Below, piece by piece: positions 28,394-37,175 of a stretch of 64,000 bases of DNA. Numbering within the stretch: position 1 is the stretch's first letter; every line of letters starts with the position of its first letter. The notes beneath the pieces are model-generated. The model was not told the origin of the DNA. It searched no databases and worked only from the letters and a program-made list of their open reading frames with translations. Source of the stretch: Olsenella sp. oral taxon 807 (lineage in GTDB: Bacteria; Actinomycetota; Coriobacteriia; Coriobacteriales; Atopobiaceae); contig NZ_CP012069.2 in the NCBI RefSeq assembly GCF_001189515.2, forward strand, positions 1,364,001 through 1,428,000, written 5' to 3'. Made by a program: the position numbers and the translations under genes.

Positions 28394-29054
28394 GCAACAC
28401 ATCCTCATCATGAGACATCCCGAGACGATCGCCAACGCCCGACACGTACTCTCGGGCAGGAAGGACGTAGACCTCACGCCTAGAGGCGAGCGGCAGATGT
28501 ATCAGGCCATCGATGCGATCGAGGCCTGGAAGCCCGACCGCATCTGGACCTCGCCCCTCTCGCGCTGCAAGTCGATCGCCGAGGAGGCCGCCTCGCGGCT
28601 CAAGGTGCCCTGCAGGGTCGAGGATGGCCTCCAGGAGATGGAGTTTGGTTCGGCTCAGGACCTGACGATATCGGAGCTCTCGAAGAGGGGCCTTCACTTC
28701 CCCTGGTCCTTTGACGGACAGGGCCACTCCGTCACGGCGCCGGGCGCGGAGAGCTTCGAGACCCTCCTTGCACGAGCGAAGGGCGTGCTCGACAGGCTCT
28801 TCCCGCTGGAGGGCAGGACCGCCTGCGTCACCCATGGGGGAGTCTCCCGCGCGCTTCTGGGTGCCGCCCTCGACGTGCCCGTAAAGACGTTCTGGAACAT
28901 GAGGATTGCCAACGTGAGCTCGCAGCTGCTCAGCTGTGATGGTCAAACGTTCACGCTCTGTGCGCTGGGACTTGCTCCCGAGGAGGTCATCGAGAGGGTG
29001 CGGAGGCCCGAGCTGTTCGGTGCTGACGTCGCAGACAGCTTCGAGAAGGAGTAG
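28383..29054 (+). CDS. Histidine phosphatase family protein
   Basis: Encodes 223 residues. The catalytic RHP is at 11-13 (R11, H12); the second histidine lies in CVTHGGVSRALL. The scaffold (LTPRGERQMYQA, WTSPLSRCKSIAE, LQEMEFG) matches cofactor-independent phosphoglycerate-mutase-like phosphatases such as CobC/GpmB. The substrate cannot be deduced. AAGGGGA precedes the ATG, which overlaps the previous gene by 11 bp. Confidence 0.85.
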   Translation: MGVRQHILIMRHPETIANARHVLSGRKDVDLTPRGERQMYQAIDAIEAWKPDRIWTSPLSRCKSIAEEAASRLKVPCRVEDGLQEMEFGSAQDLTISELSKRGLHFPWSFDGQGHSVTAPGAESFETLLARAKGVLDRLFPLEGRTACVTHGGVSRALLGAALDVPVKTFWNMRIANVSSQLLSCDGQTFTLCALGLAPEEVIERVRRPELFGADVADSFEKE

Positions 29055-29059
29055 ACACC

Positions 29060-29749
29060 ATGATCGTCGCCATAGATGGCCCGGCCGCCTCGGGCAAGTC
29101 GAGCGTCGCGAGAGCCGTCGCCGCACGACGTCAGCTGACGCTGCTCGACACCGGTGCGATGTATCGCGCCGTCACCTTGGACTGCCTTGAGAACAACGTG
29201 GACTGCTCTGACGAGGCAGCCGTGACGGAGATCGCCAAGCGCGCTCACATCAGCTTTGACGCCACAGACGCCGGCCAGGCGGTACTGCTCGACGGCAGGG
29301 ACGTGACAGGGGACATCCGCACGCCCCAGGTGGATGAGCACGTCTCGGCGGTCTCGGCGATCCCGGGGGTGCGCAGGGCCATGGTCGCCCTCCAACGCCA
29401 GCTGGGCGCAAACGGCGATGTCATTGCCGAGGGAAGGGACGTGGGTACCGTCGTCTTTCCCCACGCGGACGTCAAGGTCTTCCTCACCGCCGACCCTAAG
29501 GCAAGGGCGCATCGCCGCGCAGCGCAGCGACAGGGCAAGGATGTCGCCATGGACAGAAGTGTTCAGGTGGACGTCAAGACAGAGCGAAGCGTCCTTGCCG
29601 ACCTCATCCGACGTGACAGGCTCGACTCGACACGTGAGGAGTCGCCGCTCAGGCCCGCCCTAGACGCGCGCCACATCGACTCATCCGACCTGCGCCTCGA
29701 CGAGGTCGTAACGCAGGTCCTCGCGGCGATTGACGAGGTCAGGCGATGA
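29060..29749 (+). CDS. cmk: Cytidylate kinase
   Basis: Encodes 229 residues. Phosphorylates CMP and dCMP. P-loop GPAASGKSS at 7-15, then LLDTGAMYRA, LLDGRDVTGDIRTPQV and VIAEGRDVGTVVFPHADVK are characteristic. It is followed by plsC with a 4-bp overlap; cmk-plsC-ispH-der is a conserved neighbourhood in Gram-positives. Confidence 0.96.
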   Translation: MIVAIDGPAASGKSSVARAVAARRQLTLLDTGAMYRAVTLDCLENNVDCSDEAAVTEIAKRAHISFDATDAGQAVLLDGRDVTGDIRTPQVDEHVSAVSAIPGVRRAMVALQRQLGANGDVIAEGRDVGTVVFPHADVKVFLTADPKARAHRRAAQRQGKDVAMDRSVQVDVKTERSVLADLIRRDRLDSTREESPLRPALDARHIDSSDLRLDEVVTQVLAAIDEVRR

Positions 29750-30537
29750 GCGGGCAGTTGGCGAGGGGCGAGCGGGCATCGAGCAGCGTGAAGGGAGTGT
29801 CCAAGGCAGACAGGCTTCACGCCTTTCGGGGCAACAGCGTCGACGACTACTATGACCATGGCATACGCGAGTTTCCGCTGCCCAGCCGCATCCTTCTCGG
29901 CATCATCATCGTCGTCGTTACCGTTGCGACCAAGATAGCCTGGCCCTGGAAGATAGAGGACGCGGAGCTGCTCTGGAACGACAGGCGCGGACGCATCATC
30001 GTGATGAACCATCAGTCCATGCTCGACCCCGTTGTCACCGTCGCGTCACTCTGGTTCAGGGGCATGCGCGTACGTCCCATCTATAAGAGCGAGTTCGACA
30101 AGAGCAAACTGGTCACCTGGATCTTCTCCCGCGTAGGTGCCATCCCCGTCGTACGGGGCACGGCCGACATGAAGTTCATCCGCCGTGCCCAGCACGCCAT
30201 CGAGCGCGGAGAGTGCGTGCTCATCTATCCCGAGGGAACGCGTGTGAGGTCGGACGACCAGAAGATAGAGTTCCACAAGGGCTTCGCCCTGATTGCTCGG
30301 CTCACGAAGGCACCGGTGCAGCCCATGGCCATCGTCGGGGCACGCAACATCACGCCCAAGGGCACGCACTGGAAGCGCTTCGGGAGGGTCTACCTCAAGG
30401 CTGGCAGCTGCATCGAACTCTCGGAGCTTGGCGTGAGTGGTCGCAAGGAGCAAACCGACGCGATGGAGAGAGCCTCGATGCGCGCCGTATACGACCTCGT
30501 GGGGGAGCTCAGGAGCGAGCACCCCGGAAAGATGTGA
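29746..30537 (+). CDS. plsC: 1-acyl-sn-glycerol-3-phosphate acyltransferase
   Basis: Encodes 263 residues. One N-terminal membrane helix (about 48-68) and an acyltransferase domain with the catalytic HX4D (H89, D94) and the substrate-binding EGTR at 163-166. It makes phosphatidate, the substrate of CdsA. A ~45-residue N-terminal tail precedes the helix. PlsY, which makes its lysophosphatidate substrate, is encoded at 32855 in the same run. Confidence 0.92.
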   Translation: MSGQLARGERASSSVKGVSKADRLHAFRGNSVDDYYDHGIREFPLPSRILLGIIIVVVTVATKIAWPWKIEDAELLWNDRRGRIIVMNHQSMLDPVVTVASLWFRGMRVRPIYKSEFDKSKLVTWIFSRVGAIPVVRGTADMKFIRRAQHAIERGECVLIYPEGTRVRSDDQKIEFHKGFALIARLTKAPVQPMAIVGARNITPKGTHWKRFGRVYLKAGSCIELSELGVSGRKEQTDAMERASMRAVYDLVGELRSEHPGKM

Positions 30538-30546
30538 GGCGATCGC

Positions 30547-31407
30547 ATGACGGCCAAGATCTCAGTCGCCGACGAGGCGGGCGCCTGCTACGGCGTCAAT
30601 CGCGCCCTTGACATGGCGCGGGAGGCGGCGCAAGACGGCGTGGGACCCATTCACACGCTCGGTCCTCTCATCCACAACCCCTGCGTGGTGAGGGAGCTCG
30701 AGAGACGCGGCGTCAGCGTCGTCGAGAGCGCCTCCGAGAAGCCCGGCGGCACCATCTTGCTCAGGACCCATGGCGTCACACCCACCGAGGAGCGGGCTGC
30801 CCATGCCTCTCATGACGTGGTGCTCGACGCAACCTGCCCCTTCGTCATTCGCGCGCACCAGGCAGCCGAGAGGCTCGTCCAGAAGGGTTACACGGTGCTC
30901 GTCCTCGGTGAGGCGGGACACCCGGAGGTCGAGGCGACGCTCGGGCACGCCCCGGGTGCCATCGCCGTGTCCACTCCGGCCGATCTCGATGACATCGCAC
31001 TCGGACGCAAGGTGGGTGTCGTCGTACAGACGACACAGTCACGCCACAACCTAAGGGAGCTCGTCTCTGCCCTGGTAGGGAGGTGCGAGGAGCTGCGTGT
31101 CATCGACACGATCTGCGAGGCCACGTCGCTTCGGCAGGAGGCTGCGGCCAAGCTCGCGAACGACTCCGACATCGTGGTCGTGATCGGTGGTCGCAATTCG
31201 GCCAACACGACGCGCCTCGCCCAGATCTGCTCGACGTTCTGCCCAAGGACGCATCACATAGAGTCCTCGTCGGAGCTCGAGGGCTCGTGGTTCAAGGGTG
31301 CAGAGAACATCGGCGTCACGGCGGGCGCCTCGACACCCCAGTCCCAGATAGACGACGTTATCGCTGCCATCGGAAGGCTCGTGGGGACAGAGGGCGTCGG
31401 GGTGTGA
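30547..31407 (+). CDS. ispH: 4-hydroxy-3-methylbut-2-enyl diphosphate reductase
   Basis: Encodes 286 residues. Last enzyme of the MEP pathway; yields isopentenyl and dimethylallyl diphosphate. The three cluster cysteines are C14 (GACYGV), C97 (DATCPFV) and C190 (TICEAT). Substrate histidines are H43 and H75. Length is typical of the stand-alone enzyme. Confidence 0.96.
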   Translation: MTAKISVADEAGACYGVNRALDMAREAAQDGVGPIHTLGPLIHNPCVVRELERRGVSVVESASEKPGGTILLRTHGVTPTEERAAHASHDVVLDATCPFVIRAHQAAERLVQKGYTVLVLGEAGHPEVEATLGHAPGAIAVSTPADLDDIALGRKVGVVVQTTQSRHNLRELVSALVGRCEELRVIDTICEATSLRQEAAAKLANDSDIVVVIGGRNSANTTRLAQICSTFCPRTHHIESSSELEGSWFKGAENIGVTAGASTPQSQIDDVIAAIGRLVGTEGVGV

Positions 31408-31414
31408 GTCCCAA

Positions 31415-31438
31415 GCCCCGCCGTCTGCCGTGCGGGGC
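31415..31438 (+). terminator. Hairpin after ispH
   Basis: GCCCCGC (31415-31421) pairs with GCGGGGC (31432-31438) around a 10-nt loop. No T-run follows, so an intrinsic terminator is only possible. Confidence 0.35.
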
Positions 31439-31494
31439 ACGGGTCCCTCTGCCGCCCTTGTGTTCATCTTTGCCCATCTCGTGGACTCGAATGC

Positions 31495-31503
31495 TGCTAC
31501 ACT
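31495..31503 (+). promoter_or_regulatory. Extended -10 promoter upstream of der
   Basis: TGC directly followed by TACACT (31498-31503). No clear -35. The predicted start lies about 25 bp before the der start codon. Confidence 0.4.
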
Positions 31504-31535
31504 TAGTCGGACTGTGAGCGTAGTTGAGGAGTGCA

Positions 31536-32858
31536 ATGCCCAAGCCCAAGGTAGCTGTTGTGGGACGGCCTAACGTAGGTAAGTCCACCCTCGTTAACCG
31601 ACTTGCCGCGAGCCGCGACGCCATCGTACACGAGTCGAGCGGCGTCACCCGCGATCGTTCCTACCACGACTGTGACTGGAACGGCCGCGACTTCGTGCTC
31701 ATAGACACGGGCGGCATAGAGACGACCAAAAGCAAAGACGCCTTCGCGCCGCACATTCGCGAGCAGGCGATCGTCGCCTGCGACGAGGCGGATGCGATCG
31801 TCTTCGTCGTGGATGGCTCGGTGGGCGTCACCGACGAGGATGAGGAGGTCGCCCGCGTCGTGAGGGCGTCCAAGAAGCCCCTCTTCCTCGTGGTCAACAA
31901 GATCGATGACCCAAGCGCCAGCCTAGAGAGCTGGAACTACTATTCGCTCGGCGTCGGAGAACCAAGGCCGATATCGGCGGGCCATGGCCACGGTACAGGG
32001 GACCTCCTCGACGATATCGTCCACGTCCTGCCCGAGACCGAGGACGATGCGACGGATAACCCCGCTCTTGGCCTCGCCATCATCGGTAGACCCAATGTGG
32101 GCAAGTCATCGCTCGCGAACCGCCTCGCGAAGACGAGGCGGTTCATCGTGGCTGATCTCTCGGGCACGACCCGCGATGCCACAGATACCCTCATCAGCTG
32201 GAAGGGACAGACCATCCGCCTCGTGGACACCGCAGGCATGCGCAAGAAGGCCCAGGTCCACGAGGATGTCGAGTACTACAGCTTCGTGAGGGGCCTTGCG
32301 GCCATGGATAGGGCCGACGTCTGCCTGCTCGTGGTCGACTCGACGGTCGGCATCACCGAGCAGGACCAGAAGCTTCTGGGCATGGCGGTAGAGCGTGGCT
32401 GTGGGGTCGTCATCGTGCTCAACAAGTGGGACCTCATCGACAGCGGTGAGAAACGCAGAGAGCTATCGTCTTCCCTCAGCCAACGCATGGGTCACGCCAG
32501 CTGGGTCCCCGTCGTCAACGCGTCCGCCCTCACGGGCGCGGCCATAGACCGCGTGCTCCAGACGGCCGTCAGGGTCGCGGCCGTGCGTGCGTCCCAGATC
32601 AAGACGAGCCGGCTCAATGAGCTTATCTCCAGGATACGCGAGGACGGTCACACCGTCACGGACAAGGGTCGCAGACTCAAGCTCCGCTACGGGACCCAGA
32701 CGGCCACCAAGCCCCCCACCATCACCTTCTGGTGCAGCGCACCTGACCTCGTCGATGACAACTACGAGCGCTTCCTCGAGAACCGCCTGCGTGAGAGCCT
32801 CGAGCTTGAGGGGACGCCCATCCGCCTCAAGTTCAGGGGAAAGGAGAACCCGAAGTGA
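31536..32858 (+). CDS. der: Ribosome biogenesis GTPase Der (EngA)
   Basis: Encodes 440 residues. Two GTPase domains in tandem: GRPNVGKS at 10-17 and again at 184-191, each with DTGG/DTAG and NKID/NKWD. A KH-like C-terminal domain follows (about 355-440). Der acts in 50S subunit assembly. GAGGAG precedes the ATG. A TTG at 31524 is possible but poorer. The stop overlaps the plsY start by 4 bp. Confidence 0.96.
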   Translation: MPKPKVAVVGRPNVGKSTLVNRLAASRDAIVHESSGVTRDRSYHDCDWNGRDFVLIDTGGIETTKSKDAFAPHIREQAIVACDEADAIVFVVDGSVGVTDEDEEVARVVRASKKPLFLVVNKIDDPSASLESWNYYSLGVGEPRPISAGHGHGTGDLLDDIVHVLPETEDDATDNPALGLAIIGRPNVGKSSLANRLAKTRRFIVADLSGTTRDATDTLISWKGQTIRLVDTAGMRKKAQVHEDVEYYSFVRGLAAMDRADVCLLVVDSTVGITEQDQKLLGMAVERGCGVVIVLNKWDLIDSGEKRRELSSSLSQRMGHASWVPVVNASALTGAAIDRVLQTAVRVAAVRASQIKTSRLNELISRIREDGHTVTDKGRRLKLRYGTQTATKPPTITFWCSAPDLVDDNYERFLENRLRESLELEGTPIRLKFRGKENPK

Positions 32859-33535
32859 CGGCTCCCATCATCATCTGCACGGCCGCCTTCATGCTCGCAG
32901 CCTACTTCGTCTGTGGCATACCCTTCGGCCTGGTCGTTGCCAAGGGATCTCCCGAGCACGTCGACGTGCGCACGGTCGGATCGGGAAACATCGGCATGAC
33001 CAACGTGGCGCGTGCCGCAGGCGGCAAGGCCGCCGGCAAGACGTTTTTGCTCGACATGGGAAAGGGCCTTGTCATCATGGCGGTGGCGCGCTTCGGCCTC
33101 GGCCTCGCGAGCGGCGGAGGCTGGGGGGCGATGTCGGCCGCAGGTCCTTTCGCCCCCTGTCTCTCCCTCGTGTTCATGGCCTGCATCTTCGGTCACATAT
33201 TTTCTCCCTACCTTGGCTTTCATGGCGGCAAGGGTATCTCTGTGGGGCTTGGGGCGGGCCTTGTGCTCCTGTGGCCCATGGCGCTCTCGGCTTTCGCCAT
33301 CTTCCTGGTACTCGTCATCCCGACGCGCTACATATCACTCGGCTCGATCGCTGCCGCCCTCACGATGCCCTTCCTTGGACTCCTCTTCAAGATGGATCCC
33401 GTGGCATCGATCTTCGTCTTCATCCCCTGTATCGTCGCCCTCTGGCGCCACCGGGAAAACGTCAAGAGGCTCGCCACAGGAAAGGAAAGCCGCTTCTCGC
33501 TGCACAAGGATGACTCCGCCAGGAAGGGACGCTAA
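32855..33535 (+). CDS. plsY: Glycerol-3-phosphate acyltransferase PlsY
   Basis: Encodes 226 residues with several membrane helices. It acylates glycerol-3-phosphate using acyl-phosphate. The active-site loop is GSGNIGMTNVAR (usually GSGNxGATN), followed by KTFLLDMGKG and the FHGGKG glycine motif. The GTG start overlaps der in GTGA. The next gene, gpsA, makes its substrate. Confidence 0.93.
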   Translation: MTAPIIICTAAFMLAAYFVCGIPFGLVVAKGSPEHVDVRTVGSGNIGMTNVARAAGGKAAGKTFLLDMGKGLVIMAVARFGLGLASGGGWGAMSAAGPFAPCLSLVFMACIFGHIFSPYLGFHGGKGISVGLGAGLVLLWPMALSAFAIFLVLVIPTRYISLGSIAAALTMPFLGLLFKMDPVASIFVFIPCIVALWRHRENVKRLATGKESRFSLHKDDSARKGR

Positions 33536-33538
33536 GGT

Positions 33539-34555
33539 ATGCTGGATACAGTTCTGGTCATGGGCACAGGGTCGTGGGGTACGGCCGCAGCCGGCCTCGT
33601 GAGCGAGAACGCAAGGCGAGTCGTCATGTGGGCGCACTCGCCCGAGGTCGCCCAGTCGATAAACGAGCAGCACACGAACCCCCGCCATCTGCGTGACTAC
33701 GTGCTCCCCGCCACGATCGCCGCGACGAGTGACGCGGCCGAGGCAGTCAGGGGGGCGGATGCCATCGTGATCGCCGTCCCCTCCAACCACCTGCGAAACG
33801 TGCTCGGCGGCTTCGTCGGCCTTGTGGGCGAAGACGTGCCCATGCTCGTCCTCACCAAGGGCATCGAGCCAGGCTCGCACCTTCTCATGACGGAGGTGGT
33901 CTCCGACGTCCTCGGCAACCCTGGGCGCGTGGCAGCGCTCTCGGGTCCCAACCATGCCGAGGAGGTCTGCCAAGGCAGGGTCTCGGCCGCCGTCGTGGGA
34001 TCTGAGCGCGCGAGCGTCTCGTCACTCTTTCAGGGTCTCTTCCTGAGCCGCCGCTTCAGGGTATACCGCACCGACGACCTGAGGGGCATCGAGGTCTGTG
34101 CGGCGGTCAAGAATGTCATTGCCATCGCCAGCGGCGTCTGCGCGGGGACGAGCCTTGGGGACAACGCACTGGCGGTGCTCATGACCCGCGGACTTGCCGA
34201 GATGAGCCGCGTCGTTCACGCGATGGGGGGAAACCCCATGACCTGCATGGGTCTTGCCGGCATGGGCGACCTCATCGTCACCTGTACCTCCGTGCACTCT
34301 CGTAACCGCACCTTTGGCATGGCGCTCGCCCATGGGGCGTCGCTTGAGGGCTACGAGAGCGCGACCGGCATGGTCGTCGAGGGGGCGCGCGCGGTCGTGA
34401 GCGTCTGCGAGCTCGCTCGCGAGCGAGGCATCGAGACGCCGATAACCGCTGCCGTCCATGCCATCCTCTATGAGGGAAGCAATGTCGACGAGGCGGCACA
34501 CACGCTGCTCTCGCGCATTCCCGACGAGGAGTTCTACGGTCTTACGGCAAACTGA
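33539..34555 (+). CDS. gpsA: NAD(P)H-dependent glycerol-3-phosphate dehydrogenase
   Basis: Encodes 338 residues. Reduces dihydroxyacetone phosphate to glycerol-3-phosphate for lipid synthesis. Nucleotide-binding MGTGSWGTAAAGL at the N-terminus, then GIEVCAAVKNVIAIASG with the catalytic lysine and GLAGMGDLIVTC. It follows plsY after 3 bp, so substrate supply and acylation are encoded together. Confidence 0.95.
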   Translation: MLDTVLVMGTGSWGTAAAGLVSENARRVVMWAHSPEVAQSINEQHTNPRHLRDYVLPATIAATSDAAEAVRGADAIVIAVPSNHLRNVLGGFVGLVGEDVPMLVLTKGIEPGSHLLMTEVVSDVLGNPGRVAALSGPNHAEEVCQGRVSAAVVGSERASVSSLFQGLFLSRRFRVYRTDDLRGIEVCAAVKNVIAIASGVCAGTSLGDNALAVLMTRGLAEMSRVVHAMGGNPMTCMGLAGMGDLIVTCTSVHSRNRTFGMALAHGASLEGYESATGMVVEGARAVVSVCELARERGIETPITAAVHAILYEGSNVDEAAHTLLSRIPDEEFYGLTAN

Positions 34556-34567
34556 TGGGAGGAACCC

Positions 34568-35245
34568 ATGTTGGATGATGACGTGCTCGTGGCACCATCG
34601 GTTCTCTCCGCCGACTTCACGCGCCTGGGTGAGGAGCTGGATGCGGTGGCTGACGCAGACCTCTTGCACTATGACGTGATGGACGGGCACTTTGTGCCTA
34701 ACCTCTCGTTTGGGCCCTCCATTCTGAGGCAGGTCAAGAAGGCGAGCTCGCTTCCCCTAGACGTGCACCTCATGGTCTCGAACCCAGAGGAGTGCGTCCC
34801 GTGGTTCTTGGAGGCCGGGGCCGACATCGTGACCTTTCACTGGGAGGCACAGACCCATGCCGAGCGTCTCGTGAGCCTGATACATGATGCCGGCGCAAAG
34901 GCAGGCATAGCCTTGAACCCCGCGACGCCGATAGCTTCGCTCGAGGCAGTGCTCGATGCGCTCGACCTCGTCCTCGTGATGACGGTGAACCCCGGTTTTG
35001 GCGGCCAGAACTTCGTCGGCACCTGCCACAGGAAACTTCGCCAGCTCACGGCCATGTGCGAGGAGCATGGCGTACGTCCGATAATCGAGGTTGACGGCGG
35101 CATAGGCGCAGACAACGCCACGCGGGTCGTACGCGACGGCGCCCGCGCGCTCGTTGCGGGCACGACCATATTCAGCGCCAACCGCGCGGACAACGTCAGG
35201 GCCATCCGCGAGGCCGGGCGCATGGGTCTGCTGAGGAGCGTCTGA
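34568..35245 (+). CDS. rpe: Ribulose-phosphate 3-epimerase
   Basis: Encodes 225 residues. Pentose-phosphate pathway TIM-barrel enzyme. Signatures: APSVLSADFTRLGEE, LHYDVMDGHFVPNLSFGP with the metal-binding histidine and aspartate, VLVMTVNPGFGGQ, and EVDGGIGADN. GGGAGGAA precedes the ATG. Confidence 0.95.
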   Translation: MLDDDVLVAPSVLSADFTRLGEELDAVADADLLHYDVMDGHFVPNLSFGPSILRQVKKASSLPLDVHLMVSNPEECVPWFLEAGADIVTFHWEAQTHAERLVSLIHDAGAKAGIALNPATPIASLEAVLDALDLVLVMTVNPGFGGQNFVGTCHRKLRQLTAMCEEHGVRPIIEVDGGIGADNATRVVRDGARALVAGTTIFSANRADNVRAIREAGRMGLLRSV

Positions 35246-35247
35246 TT

Positions 35248-36423
35248 GTGGACGAGACTGCGCTGAGCCACCTGTATCTGGACTACGCCGCATCGGCGCC
35301 CCTGCGCAGCGAGGCCCTTGAGGCCGAGGCAGACTACGACCGCTCGCCCTTTGCCGGCGCCAACCCCAACTCCCTCCATACCCTGGGTCGCAGGGCAGCC
35401 CGTGCGCTTGACGGCGCACGCAGGGACATCACGAGCGCCCTAGGGGGTGGTTTCAGGCCCCAGGACCTCGCCTTCACCTCAGGTGGCACCGAATCCAACA
35501 ACCTCGCCCTCCACGGCATGGCAGAGGGTGCCCGAGGACGTGACCGCAGGCGGAGACGCATCGTGATCTCAGCCATAGAGCACGACTCCGAGATCGACGT
35601 CGCTCCCTCGCTCAGGGACGAGGGCTTTACGGTGACGCTCGTGAGGCCCGGCACAGACGGTAGGGTCTCGCCAGATGCGCTGGACGCCGTCCTGGCAGAT
35701 GACGTGGCGCTCGTCTCCATCATGAGCGCCAACAACGAGACGGGCATCGTCCAACCCCTGGCGGAGCTTGCCGCAGCGTCACACGAGGCGGGTGCCCTCA
35801 TGCACACCGATGCCGCACAGGCCTTTGGGAAGATCCCGCTTGCGCTTGAGGACGTAGACGGCGTGAGCCTGTCCGCGCACAAGATAGGTGGTCCCGTGGG
35901 CGTCGGGGCCCTCGTGCTGCGCAGCCGCTGCCCTTTCAGGCCACGCGAGTTCGGTGGCGGCCAGGAGGGAGGCAGAAGGCCAGGCACCCAGGACGTGAGG
36001 GGAGCACTCGCCTTCGCGGCCGTGACAAGATTCTGCTCAGACGGCCTTGAGGCGAGGCGCCTTGAGGTGGAAGGTCGTGCCCAGGCCCTCTACGACAGGC
36101 TCTGCGCCCCCAAGACGGGCATCCTGCCCACGACGACAGCCCAGCTAGACGAGGGCCGTCTGCCGGGCATCGTCTCTGTCATGACGCGCAGGCTCGACTC
36201 GCCGACGCTCGTCTTGAGGCTCGACCAGGCGGGCTTTGAGGTCTCGGCAGGCTCTGCCTGCTCCTCGGCCTCGCTCGACGCGAGCCATGTCCTTCTCGCC
36301 ATGGGAATACCGCGCGAGGCCGCCCTCGGGTCTTTGCGCATCTCGTTTGACGAGCGCGTGGGCACAGACGAGCTCGATCGCTTTGCGCAAGAGCTCCTTC
36401 GCATCGTCTCGTCCGCACGCTAG
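35248..36423 (+). CDS. Cysteine desulfurase family protein (IscS/NifS-like)
   Basis: Encodes 391 residues. PLP-dependent class V aminotransferase fold. K212 in SAHKIGGPVG binds PLP, and C338 in SAGSACSS is the persulfide cysteine. N-terminal LYLDYAASAPLR is typical. It may supply sulfur for tRNA thiolation or for the [4Fe-4S] enzymes IspG and IspH; no scaffold gene is adjacent. The GTG start lies 2 bp after rpe with GGAG upstream. Confidence 0.9.
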   Translation: MDETALSHLYLDYAASAPLRSEALEAEADYDRSPFAGANPNSLHTLGRRAARALDGARRDITSALGGGFRPQDLAFTSGGTESNNLALHGMAEGARGRDRRRRRIVISAIEHDSEIDVAPSLRDEGFTVTLVRPGTDGRVSPDALDAVLADDVALVSIMSANNETGIVQPLAELAAASHEAGALMHTDAAQAFGKIPLALEDVDGVSLSAHKIGGPVGVGALVLRSRCPFRPREFGGGQEGGRRPGTQDVRGALAFAAVTRFCSDGLEARRLEVEGRAQALYDRLCAPKTGILPTTTAQLDEGRLPGIVSVMTRRLDSPTLVLRLDQAGFEVSAGSACSSASLDASHVLLAMGIPREAALGSLRISFDERVGTDELDRFAQELLRIVSSAR

Positions 36424-36458
36424 GCCCAGCACCATCGGTACCCAACCAAGGGAGAAGC

Positions 36459-37175
36459 ATGAGAGACCATGAGGCCCTGCTTAGGCTCCAGGAGATAGAC
36501 CTCACCCTGATGCGCATAAGCGCACGGCTCAAGTCCATGCCACAGGAGCAGAAGCTCGAGGTCGTCAAGCGGTCAAAGAGGAAGCTCCAAAGCGAACTTT
36601 CGCACATCGTGGGCCAGCGCAAGGATGACGAGATGGAGATCGAGGAGGGCGACGAGGAGCGCGAGCGCCTCCTCGAGGCGCAGCAACAAGTCAGGCAGAC
36701 CGCCCTGACAGAGACCAACTACCGCCAGATCAAGGGCTACGAGGAGCAGCTCTCGACGATTGCCAAGAAGCTCGAGAAGCTCTCGCATAACAGGTCGGAA
36801 AAGTCCCAGCTCACGGAGAAGCTTCGCAAGGCCGAGTCAAACGCCCTCTCCCTGCTCGAACGCCTTGACGCCCAGAGGCGCGAACTTGTCGCCTCCAAGG
36901 AGAGGGACATCTCTAGTCTCATGGACAGGGCCGCTGCGCTGGCCAAGGAGCGCAAGGAGCTGCTCGGGGCTCTCGACGAGAGGACCCAGGAGAGCTACGA
37001 GCGGACGATGAGACGCTTCGGTGGGCTTGCGGTCGAGGTGCTGAGCGGCAACATGCCGAGCACCTGTCGCGTGCGACTCCAACCCAGCCAACTCGCGGCC
37101 GCGCTCAACCAAGGACCAATCACCGAGTGTCCCTACTGTCACAGGATCCTCGTCATCGAAGGGGATGGGGCATGA
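36459..37175 (+). CDS. Coiled-coil protein with C-terminal zinc-ribbon remnant
   Basis: Encodes 238 residues. Residues about 5-170 form a long antiparallel coiled coil, and the end has ITECPYCHRILV. This is the architecture of the CT398/zf-RING_7 family, which normally has two CxxC pairs. Here the second pair (CPYC) is intact, but the first is reduced to one cysteine in STCRVRLQP, so zinc binding may be altered. Some relatives of this family are linked to DNA- or membrane-associated complexes; the role here is unknown. It overlaps coaBC by 4 bp. Confidence 0.75.
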   Translation: MRDHEALLRLQEIDLTLMRISARLKSMPQEQKLEVVKRSKRKLQSELSHIVGQRKDDEMEIEEGDEERERLLEAQQQVRQTALTETNYRQIKGYEEQLSTIAKKLEKLSHNRSEKSQLTEKLRKAESNALSLLERLDAQRRELVASKERDISSLMDRAAALAKERKELLGALDERTQESYERTMRRFGGLAVEVLSGNMPSTCRVRLQPSQLAAALNQGPITECPYCHRILVIEGDGA

